This document shows, one piece after another, positions 27,410 to 39,500 of a stretch of DNA of 64,000 nucleotides (position 1 is its first letter; each line of letters opens with the position of its first letter). The notes under the pieces were generated by a model. That model had not been told where the DNA came from. It made no database searches and was given only the letters and a program-made list of their open reading frames with translations. Origin of the DNA: Hemicentrotus pulcherrimus (Eukaryota > Echinodermata > Echinoidea > Camarodonta > Strongylocentrotidae); NCBI GenBank assembly GCA_003118195.1, contig BEXV01000645.1, forward strand, positions 104,368 to 168,367. Reading direction: 5' to 3'. The translations under genes were made by a program, and so were the position numbers.

Positions 27410-27583
27410 GGAGCTTCTCTGAGTACTTGAGGTTAAGAACCCTTAGATCCAGGACTACCTGTAGACACTTGTGGAACACCAGAGCATCAGGAGCATGTGT
27501 AGCATAGAGGAACTTCTCCAGGACACCAAAAAGGTGGGTCTGGAGGCTGCGTACCTCATCCACGCTCTGGATACCTTTACGAT
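27390..27583 (-). CDS. Nuclear receptor terminal exon: LBD helices 10-11, stop codon
   Basis: Residues 636-699 and a TAG stop. It opens [15 protein letters not shown], parallel to DRSGIENVNSVEALQ in Rev-erb-beta, and ends [19 protein letters not shown]. There is no AF-2 helix after helix 11, as in Rev-erb. The position of the haem-ligating histidine (LNNMHSE in vertebrates) is tyrosine here (Y689, codon 27423-27425). The stop codon lies inside the first unit of a minisatellite that continues into the 3' untranslated region. Confidence 0.93.
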
Positions 27584-30500
27584 CTTCATGGAAGGAAAAA
27601 GATAAAACACAAACAAGGGGTTATGAGGAATTCCGGTTCGGTTTAAAATTCTTTCTGAATTGCATCACTTGAAAAGAGGGATTTATGAATGCATAAAGAC
27701 CCAACAGGTTTGGTTGGGTAAAATATGCTCTAATATGAATGATATTTCAAAGTGTCTATCTAACAGAAAAAAATAATAAATGTGTATGTTTTGAGGACAT
27801 CAGGAGGAATGCAATTCACACCCCAATTTAAGCTTCTGGTTTGAACCTGCAAGGAAACAGACCATACCAAGTCTAAGCTACGCAATTACAACATTATGAA
27901 TAAGACAGGGAAGTCAGATGAGCTTTGTCAACATGTTAGCTAAAAACTTTCTGATAAGCAAAGGGTGAAAACAAGGACANNNNNNNNNNNNNNNNNNNNN
28001 NNNNCCCCACCCCCTCCGAAACCCCCTTCCTCTTCATCAGTGATAATACAATAGAATTACACAAAATCACAAGTCAACAATTTTTTAAAAATAAAGAAAC
28101 ATCTTTTATCCAGCCATTCTACCAAAGCAACTGACCTGATGCTACTAATATAGATGCTTGTAACAGTGCCCTCTCTGGCAGAGATAGGTTTAGCTGGTTG
28201 AGTTGTGAAGCTATCTTGGACAATGCAAGAACTAGATCTCCAACATCTGCATAGAAATAAAGCAGGATCAAAGTAACTCGATGAAAGATCAAACAAATAA
28301 AATAAGATTTCATGAATCACAGTCACGATGTCATATTACAGCTAGTTCCTAAAATACAAATAATATAGAACTACAGTTCAGGACTCAATCGTAGCAAGTA
28401 GCTTCGGTTGGTTACGTTGCAACCAACTGGTAATAGAAAAGTTTTCAGTGTTGTTTCTGTCAGTCATAATGAGAGACGTTGCAACCCTTATGACATACCA
28501 GGTGAAGTCACCAAGGTGGATACAACCATCCATACAGGGATACCTCTAACACCATGTTTCAATATAGAAGATTTAAATACCCACCTGATTTTTGGAGAAG
28601 ACCTCTGTGAAACTTCTCTCCATTGGTGAACACAATGAAGTCACTCTCTGGGTCCAGGATTTGACTGAGTTGTAGGAGCAGCACTTCAAAACAGCCCGCC
28701 TTTAACAGGGTCAGCTAAAAAGAAAATATAACAAGATTGTTTGATAAAACAATGAAATAGAGGGAAAGCATTTTACATTTTAAAAAAAAGAAATATATGA
28801 ACATTTACACACAAGCATATTTTACTTTCATCCTGGGTTATTATCTTTTATAATTGTATATAATGAGTTTACATTTTAAAAGGGCACAAACATAAAAGCA
28901 TATGAGCTTAATATCACCACAATACTTCATCTTGGTCAGGCTTTTCAGCCTATTGTGATACAGTTTCAAAATCCAAGGATCATTTATTTATTTGCAGTTT
29001 GAAAGTCTTCATCCAGAGGATAATCTCTTTTAACTGAAAACATGATAAGAGCTCAAATTTCTTTTATTTTTTAATAGGCCAATGACAGTCCTTATTTTGT
29101 GAATGTTTCTCAAATCCCCTGACTTCTCTGTTTCCGTTGAAGAAAGGAAGCTAATTTTCCATGTTTTCCCTGATCTCTGTGAACCCTGCCACTTTACCTG
29201 GTCTTCATGCGGTATGTCTTCAAAGCCTTCTGTAGCTTTAGCAAAGCTCACAATACGACTGATGATAGGTGCAAACCGATCACAGAATGCATCCTCTTTG
29301 CCTCCTACCGATAACTCCAGGGGTAGTCCGCATAAACCATTGGAACCGTGCGTCTGGTAATGAAGGGAGGGAAATCAGTATCAAAATAGAAAATGCTTAA
29401 CAATCAGTTGTGATTTATATAGCACATGATAGTTAATACTATAGTATACCTTGATTTTGTTATATATAGGTTTAATTACCCAGATCATTAAATTCATGCC
29501 CACATACATTTTGTGCACCATTTATAAAAGCATTTCTAGCATAAGATTTTAATGAAGGCATACTGGTACAAACATTTATTTGTACAAAGCAACAACTAGG
29601 GTAAATTTGAAAAATAATTGATTTTTTTTTTCTAATTATAATTATGTTTCATGGTTAACTTTTGGAAATGGAGAGAGTGGTAAAAAAGCAAATCTTAAAT
29701 GGTGAACTTGACTTGAATACAGCCGAGAAAATTTCAACCTGTTTCAAAGAAGAAACCTTCCATGTTCAGGGAACAGGAAAAAATGATGGCGATACGTAAT
29801 CATGATAACTTTGCAGCACACAAAAGGGAGAACCTGAAAACCAAGGATTTTCCCATGCATCCTAAACAGTGTGATAAAGATATATCCTCTGCTGAAAGCC
29901 AGATGGATGTTAACTTAATGTTAGAAGATGTGAGTTAACACTCTTTTAGCTGGCGCATGAGATGATACAGCTTTGCTTTAATATGGCGTCTTTTCATCTC
30001 TTACTTACCTCTTTGCCATCAGCTGCGTGTAGATGCTGTTCACTGCGTAGATGTTTCTTGATGGCCACTCTAAGGATCTCTTCTAGACTTGAGAACTGAG
30101 CATCAATCTCTGTACAGTAGGCCTTGCTCAAAGAATCTACCAGACCCATACCTTGTAAGACATGAAGCATATGAGGATTATGCCCTCCACCAAGCAGTCT
30201 AGGAGCTCTTAGTCTGTTCCTGTGAGTGGCCTCAGGGTGGTATGACAGTCTTGTGTTATCTGTGGAGCAGCCGTTTGGTATCCTTCCATTCTGATGTGGA
30301 TTGACTACAGAGTTCTGTACCTTGGAATGGTTGTAGCCATTCTTCAGTTCTAAGTGCGGCTTGGCGTTGCTTAACCTGGCTTCAAAGCTGTGATGAACAC
30401 CATTGTCATACAGTCCATTCATGGGTGGAGATTTAATACTCCCAAGATTCATATTCTGTAACTTCTCTGGCATCTGATGAAAGTGAGGGTTGGGATATGG

Positions 30501-33500
30501 ATTGCCATGGTAGCCGTTGCTAAGATTTTGGTGGTTTCTTCTGACTTCTTCATCGTGATGTAAGCGTGCAATCTGTTTACGTCGAGGCAAGAGGTATTGC
30601 TTCTTGTCTGATGCCAGGTGATCTAAGTCATGATAAGTAGGAGATTGATCTTCCTTCTTGATAACTGATGAAATCCTTTCATTAATGTGAGGATGATGTG
30701 CTGGGTAACAATGGCATTCATTTTGAATGTCTCTTTCAACCTTGATGCTTCGATGGACACCACCCTGCATTCCATTGAGTCCATTGTTTGGGATGTAACC
30801 ATTCATTTGACCACTACAGTACTGGGTCAGAAGCAAGTCCTGGATGCTTGTCTTTTTCTCATTAATATGAATGTCTTGCACACCCTTCCCAAAACTAGAA
30901 CCATTCCTTCCATTGCACTCACCCCATCTACCATTGTGTTTCACTTCTGTAACATCCTTTATGCTTGTCTTAGATGATGACCAATCAGGTTTACACTGCA
31001 CTCTGTCATTACTTTTACTGGGCTCCCTCCCAACATCTTTCATTTCCTCCAAGCTGCCCTGTACATCTCGTTCTACAACGTCTGATATTGCACACTGCTG
31101 AGACTCTGTGGTCGCTAGGGGCCCATCCTCGCTAGCAACCATTGCTTCTTGGCTTGGAGGTCGGCTTAGGTCAAGAGGTTTCTCATCCCTGACAGTGACA
31201 TCATTGCTCTTGTTTGCTATCTCCTTCATCACCTGAGTCAGTTTCATCTTCTCTCGTTTGGACATCCTTCCAAAACGAACAGCTAGAATAAAACAAAATT
31301 CATGTAATTGAGTAAAGGGATATTGTACTGTACAACAGACAATAAAACCATCACATTTTATTTATAAGAGATGTTACTGGGTCTGTAAAACCTCACAGAA
31401 ACTTCAATATCTACAAAATCAATACAGTATGGGAATATATTTGTAAAGTAATACTAATATAATCATTGCTCGTAAACAAAAGCTAGATAAATGGACATGT
31501 AGCAGAATTTTGCAGAAAATTAATCAGTTATATTATGCTTTTACAAAGTAAGATCTGACGTAAACAACTGGTACTAATTTCTACTATAAGAATAGTCAAG
31601 ACATGCAATACTGTTACATACCGTTTTTGGACATGCCCATATGAATGCACTTCCTGAGTCTACATGATTGACATTGGTTCCTATTCTTCCTCTGTATCAC
31701 ACACTTTCCTCCATTTGGGCAGGGTCGGTAGGTTAGGTTGTGCTGTACTGTTCTGCGGAAGAAACCCTGTAAAGAAGAAGGATGGTGAGTGATTATTACC
31801 ATTAAAGTATCATCTTCAATAGTATTAGTTTCTGTCACTTTTATCATTCTGTTGCCTCTCTCTCTCTCTCTCTCTCTGTACCACACACTTCTCTCCATTA
31901 GGGCAGGGTTTGTAGGTCAGATTGTACTGTTCAGTCTGACAAAAAAAGAAACATTGTAAAAGTTCATAATTGATACTTGATATAATTGATGAGCATTACG
32001 GTATTAAAGAAGTGTAGCATTCCAGTGTGGATATGTATTCTTGCTATTTTATTAAAACAGAAACAAGCACGCAGGGTAGATAAAGTTTAACATAATGGTT
32101 ATTGTTCTTTTACATAGCATTTGAACTTTAAAAATTACAGCTAATGTTGATATTTGGTATTTGGTTAAAAACCAAGATTCCCTCTTTAATATCATCTTTT
32201 AAGCAATGAATTACTTTATATTTCAGAAATAATCAAATGTAATAAGCAGGAGTCCAGCACATCTAAAACTAATAACAGCTAAAAACATATTTTGACACGT
32301 TTATTTCTTTTTCAGGTGCATTAGGAGCCTATATTCTTGCACATTTCCATTGAACAAGGTCAAAATAATTTGATTTCAGCAAGGAATACTGATAACAGAA
32401 TGGAGTATAATACCATTTTCACATCTATGAAAGATAATATCTGAAACCCAATAGTATTTTTGAAAAGGGAAGGAAATGATTGTTAAGACCTTGTACAGGT
32501 AGGACTGTTATTTTAAAGAATTCCTTTTACAAACCACAGGAAAAACGGAACAAAGAAATTCTAATCCCAGAGTTCATGTAAAATATGAGTGAGTATGAGC
32601 CGCATGGTTGAATATCAAAAGTAGGAAGCTCTTTGTAAAAATGACCTCCACTTTCTCAATTTCTCAGAGATGTATTTTGTGAGAAAAGTGACCTCCTGGA
32701 GTCAATAAAGAATGAATAGTGGTTGAAATAACAGAGTAATAGTAGAGATAATTACAAAACAACCTGCATGAGAGGACATGAATGAGGTACAAGATATTGT
32801 GTTGTTACTGTGGTCACTCACTGGTCAGCTTGTCCCCATATGACCTACTGACCACAGCTAGTCTTTGGGTCAAGGATGTTTTAATCAGGAAATTCAAATG
32901 AGATTGTAAGCTTTCAGTTTACATTCATTCATAGGACATGTTTAGCTTGCCTTTCTCACAATCAGCCCCCAATAGTCAGCCCTCTTGAATAAACTCATCA
33001 CAGGTGATATACAATCAGGTGCATTTGTAATGTGAATAAAGGAGGACTTGCTAACTGCCATATGCATGATAAGGATATGAAAGTAAATTAAAAGACAAAT
33101 AAAATCAAACATAATTTTGGATGAAATAAAAATCATGGGTCAAGGTTAATTCAATCCTCCATATAAATTAAAGGGAGTAGTAATATTGTTTCTACCACTT
33201 TCTTTCTTTTAGACATGGATGAAAGAGCTTCCATCCAAACTGACCAGCTGTGTGTTGGGTCAAGGCTGGAAAGAAAGAAGGGGCACAGTGGTCCTATCAT
33301 CTGCATTGTGAGCTGCTGTAAGCTACACCACTCACTATAGGAAACAAACATGCAAACGGAGTGTAGAGTTTCAGATTTGCCATGAAGCTGCATGACATGA
33401 CTGTTATTGTCTAATCCATTATATTTCACTAAAACAGGCAACAATTTGAATAAATCATTAAATCTTTGAACTTCTTAATAAAATTCTGAAGGCTTATAAA

Positions 33501-36500
33501 CTCCTCTCTAGAGACTACTGTGAAATAAGAATATCTCTGATAGGCAAGAACTTGGTGTTTCAGATTTAATTTGTTTTTATTTGGCATGTTGGTGGTGAGT
33601 GTTGACAAACACTCAACTTATGAACCTGATCTCATGGTCTTTACAGGTACAGTTCAAATATAACTCAGGTGCTATACCGGTACATCTAATGTTTTAGTTA
33701 CATACCGTACATTGCAGTTAATATTTAGTTTTAAAATCCTGAAGTATAGGGCTTATAAAAACATACAAATATGAATGAAAAAGTCGACATTTCAAAGTAA
33801 ACAAAATGTACTACCGACAAAAGGGGTATTTACACTGCAAGCAATAACAGATGATTTTCTCACATTCCAGACTTTTGTTTGAAGTTGCTAGGCAACCACC
33901 CATAAACGCAACCAAAAACCAGAATTGAAATACCCATCACTTGAGTGTGATTTTTGTTTAATGCCGGTTGAAAACCTCACCAACTTTTGATGTGTTTAAT
34001 GCTCACTCTAAAAACACCAGCGAATTATTCCTGATGATGATTATTTTCGATGGACAAAATAGGCATTAGATAAACTGGGAATTAGACTAAATGAAAAATA
34101 GACCAAATGGGTAGTAGACTTATTGGAGGTTAGACCAAATGGAAATGGGACCAAATGACCATTAGCCTAAATTATCATAAGACCAAATGATAAGTACCGT
34201 ATTTGCCGGCGATAACGCCGCACCCTCGTATAGGCCGCACCCCTGATTTTGACCTTTAAAAAAAAAAAAAAAAAAAAAAATTTGGACGAAGTCGGGAGTC
34301 GAACTCTTGCCGGGCCAACACAGGTAGATTGGGAGCCGAAACCAGTGCCTTAGACCGCGCGGCTATCCTGCACCGATACCTCAGTCTGCAGTTTTTTTGT
34401 GATGTATACATTGAAATGGAATGAAAACGGCGATTTGCGTGCTGGATACTTCTTATTTTACTTTTGCAATGCATTGGCACAAACTTTTACCAAGATCTAT
34501 CGGCAGATGTTGTTTTTGGAAGATCATTTGCGTCTTCATGTCAACAATGCGAGGCAAAATTGTCGGTAAGATGTGTGGAAATGTCCTGTTCCATAGTGGT
34601 ATAGTTATTTTACCATTCGTAGTCCCATATGTGCAAATTTGTGCTGGTTTTGACTTGACTTTTTTAAATTTTTTACTCTGTCGCCGTATATACGCCGCAC
34701 CCCGACTTTTAGATTTTTTCTCTCCCGAAAATACTACGGCGTTTACGCCGGCAAATACGGTAGACAACATGATTGTTCGGTCATGTGGAATTGTGGATAG
34801 TAGACGGTTGGGTGCAGACCATATGGGAACAGACCGATTAGGTATGAGCTAGATGGTTCTATATCAAACAGCAATCAACCTTCTTTTTGTTCAGATATTA
34901 CATTTCTGACAGAATGTTGAAATGTTTTTAAACTGTCTGATTGTATAGACTAAGTATCATGCTTGTCTGGAAGTCAAGTGGACATATCTTCTAGGTTAGT
35001 ATGCTATTCTTAGCTCAATCATTGGGTCAAGGTGAAGTAATGGTCAATCTACCTGGTCTGGCTGGCTTGACCACTGGCTAACCTCTCTTTATGTAGTAAA
35101 CCGACTGCATGCAATCACATGTATGATCTAAATATGCTTTATGCAAGTTGTTGCGCAAGTACATTGAATATGTACTTTAAGTTTAAATAATAATAAAAAC
35201 CTGAAATCATTACCGGTATTCATCAGACCTTACTGTTGTCTTTTAAATCTTTTAATTTTTCCACTGATAAGCCATATTCAATTTGTTGTGTAACAAGTTT
35301 CAGTAGGTGAATGGTCATTGGCCATCATTTAAGTGTACTTTAATCTATCCTCCATTGATTATTATTCCCTCCTATCATAATCAAAAGCCTAACAGTACAA
35401 CTTTGGGCCAATGAACCTAAAGTCAGTTATGAATCAAAATGAACACATGATAAATTAAATCTAAAGCTTTTCATAACATGCTACTTTAAACACATTCGGG
35501 AGAAACTTCTGAGAACCATTTCCTTGTATTGTGCTCAATACTATTGAGCATGAAATGAAAATCGTATATCACAAACCCTAATGTAGCTGACTAGCTGTTG
35601 TGCAGAAAATTCATCTATTAATCTTAGATCATATATTCCTACAAGCTACATGACCGATTGGAAGTAAGTGACAGAAGATTCAAAGTGATGACTATTCCAG
35701 TGAATGTAATACAAGATTATTGCCCATTAAAGGAAAGGTCAAAGAGAAATATCATTTTATAATCTCTTTAACAGTGTAATGAGGGGTTTTGGTGATAAAA
35801 AATGACTTACATGTGGCTTACTGTTTCCAATGCCTGATAAGTTTCAAAGAATTAGAAATACTTGACTTGCTTTTCATTGGGAATCCAGCTCTTTTGCATG
35901 ATTTACAGGGGCATCCATCCCTACAGGGAAATAAGATCTAGACCTGGTCTCCCTCATTCCAAACTTTCTTTCAGCATTTAGACGAATTTCTTCTTTCAAA
36001 ATTGTCTAGCAGTGCCTCTCAAGAATATCAATGTATACTTTATAATAATTCCATATCAAGGCTAAGCTAGGCAATATAGAAGAACACCTGCCTATTGTAC
36101 ATTACCATCCAATCATGAATTTCATAAAGAGTGTAGATTTTATTTTGTTCACTTTTATCCTCCTACATAAAACTGAATTCTATCTACGTTCATATTATTT
36201 GCTGTTCACATGCAAAGTATGCTTCAGCAACAATTGCTCACGAATCTATTTTGTCAAAGATGAGGCGTCAGGGTTACAGTTGAATTTGTTTTAATGGGAG
36301 ATGTTACATATACAAAATATCATTAAAAATATGTTTATTAAATCCTGAATTGAAGTTGTAAAAAAAAGGACTACTGGTACTCAAATGCTTCCTTTAAGTA
36401 TATTGATTTAAGGTTTTCATAGAACAAATTCAGACTTAATTAGCAATTTATTGACCTTTTGGTTTCAGTAGATGATAATATAGTATTTAGCATGAATAAC

Positions 36501-39500
36501 TTCCCACTTCCTTGAATGAAACATAAAAAAATTGATAATTGCATCTTGCAATCATAGTTCTCATTACCAATAAATGGTTTCCTGTCGGAAAAATGAATAA
36601 AACATCAAATATATTCTGCAATGGAATAAAACGTCAAGTTCGAAGCTCCTTTGCACTTTGATAGTCATAAGTATTATCCAAGTAGAATTAAGTTCTTTAA
36701 TTAACCTATTTGTTCATGACAGTTTCTGCTAAACTTTCATGAAAAGAGCATGCAAAGTCTTAGAATACAAAACTTAACTAAAACTTAACTTAACTAAGTT
36801 AACAAGCATTGAATATGATTACGATACACTTCATAATCTAGGGGTAGTATTACCAATATACATTTATAATGATTTCAAACATATTCTGTCTTTACACACT
36901 CAAAACTTCAAACCACTATTCATTGACCGTTTCTTGTATCAATCTGTTGGTCACTTATCATTTACAATCACATCACACAAATTGGATTTCTGGTTTCTAA
37001 TATATTCTATCTTTGCTAATTGCTACGCGGCATCTCAGAAAAAAAAAACACCACATAATAATCTGTCAAACATTGTAATTCTAAAAGACCATATCTGTTT
37101 TAAATATCAAACACTTTCACTGAATTGACTGAATATCAATCATCCTATTTGAGCTTTCAACAGATTAACCCTAAGTAGTTTGCTCGATCTCTCTCATCTC
37201 TCTTTCTCTCTAGGTATCTCTGCTCTACATTTATCTGAGACAATGGATGCACTCCTTTTACACATTGCCTTTACCCACAGCCCATCTATCAATCCGACTG
37301 CGGTTTATTGTAACACTGGCGACTCGACCGACCACCGCTGCAGCTAGATGAACTAGTTCACGTGAGCTCATTTCAAACATTCATAGAACCATTAACCTAA
37401 ATGAGCAGGGGAGCATGATGACATCCCAGCTTGCTCAAATCTACACTCATTTGCATTCCAGAAACATGATTAGCTACACCCTAGTCTACACTAATTTGCA
37501 TTCTGAGAACATTATTGTTGACACAAAAGTCTAGAAACAGAGAGGAACAGTTATAGATGGAAGTTACACCAGAGTATTTGCTCATGCATTCTGAGAATAT
37601 TAATACTCAAACCAAAGTCTAGAAAGCAGAGATAATAAGAAAATAAGCTACACCGGTGTCTACACTCTTTTGCTATCTGAGAACGATGTTGTTAACACCA
37701 AAGTTTGAAGATGGATATAGTCACACCAGAGTCTACACTAATTTGCATTCTGAGAACACAACACCAAATCTAGAAGCTGGTGTTACCAGATGCCTTCTCA
37801 AGAGACAAGGCTACTGTACATCCAGGAAACAGTACTGTAATGGATATATTCCGAATCTGCACTTAACTTATCACTGAAACAGACAACAGAACAAAGAGAA
37901 ATAGTAATACCACTGTCTGCATTGATCTGTATTTACACTAAAGTCTGGCAACAAAAATAAAAACATTTCACCAGAGTTTAGTTGTAAGCCAAAACATGTG
38001 CACACTTTGTTTTACTTCTAGATGTGTATATTACATTTTCTTAGAAGATTAATAATACATGTAGGATGAACAAATTTTTTAATGAACTTCAGAAGATTTT
38101 ACTTTCAATTTTTAATGCTACAATCTACATGTATCAACAAAGGACTGCAGGTAAAATTTAAAAAGCTGCAAAATAGCTCTTTGTCATTGTACTGACAAAA
38201 AGCATGATGCATCACAATCACTTGACACCAAAAGTTAATGTGCCATGTACATGTAAATTATATAGGTTAAAAGTCCTATTTAGATAAAGAGATTGAATGA
38301 AAAAAAAGGCTATTAAAACCACAAATGCATCAGAAAATGTCAGACTACTCTAGATATGGTTTATGTATCAAAGAGAGATGACAAAAGCTAGGGCATGTTT
38401 CTTTAAAGAAAGCATGTTATAAACTGAATCGCATGACCACACTCATTTTACTCTCCCATAGAAACAGAGGTTGATCGCAAGGTATTACTAAGTGGATAAT
38501 ACAACCAATTTGAAAAATAGAGCAGGGACAAAACATTACGTGATTATTCAATTCCATCTCACAGAAAAAATGGAGCAAAAATTGTGGCTATTAAGCACTT
38601 TCAATTTAGTCCATTCAAGAATGGCACTCAAGCATTCAATGACTACCAACTCCAGTTTACTAGAGGAGTCAAGAGATGGGGGGAAAAGAAGAATGAATGA
38701 GAGAGGAAAAAAAAGATAACATGGCATGTTGTCACTGAACTAGTTCATGACCTAGATATCCCAGTTTTATTTTTCCAAAAAGATCTGACATTCAAATCAT
38801 TTCCGATAATAGTAACCTAGATATTATTTCCTTCTACTCTCTTTTTTTTTAAAGAGGGGATCTGTGGCTAGCGATGGATGAAACCAGCACATGGAATTTT
38901 TTTTCTTTCTTCTTCTTCCTTTCTTCCATCGTTCATGTTGCATCGTTCATGTTGCGTCGTTGATGCCCTCATGCAAGGAGTTTAATTCTCCTGGGTCAAG
39001 TATGTCACGCAAGTATGTTGATCATGGCTCTCAATTCTTGGCATGGTGCACAGCTTGCCAGCTGGGGTCAAACTAGGAAAGGTTGTGGTAGCGAGAGAAT
39101 GGTGATTGTGAAGATGGAGAATGATGGTGAGGAGGGAGATGGATAGCAGAATGTGGCTAGGGTGGTAGAAAAGTTGCTCAATTTGGTAGAGAGGTAGTGA
39201 TAAGGGGAAAGTACTTTTGTAGCCAAATACAATGCTATAACAAGAATGATATATACATGTAGGAGGGATAGATGGGTAGCAGAGCAGGATAGGGTGGTAC
39301 AGAAAATGGTGATGAACATGGACATGAGTAGCTGATTGTGGTACGGTTGGTAGAGTGGTCGCTAAACTTGGTAAAGTGACTGGTGAGGGAGAGGGACTTT
39401 TCTAGCTTAATAAAGTGGTAGTGAGCATGATAGGAGGGGGTAATAGTTATCAGATAGTGGTAGGGTAAAATGGTGCAAGGAGGGCAATTTTACAGCTGAA

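Noticed and set aside
28408..28629. Plus-strand frame across LBD exon 5
   Set aside because: Antisense shadow of the receptor exon.
31614..31898. Continuous minus-strand frame joining the exon copy to the real zinc finger 2 exon
   Set aside because: The duplicated exon's protein-like frame differs from this one, and the real acceptor at 31767 splits it; read-through is not the mature transcript.
34421..34852. 143-codon open frame
   Set aside because: It starts inside and runs out of the TA-flanked transposon, with no transposase motif; chance frame.
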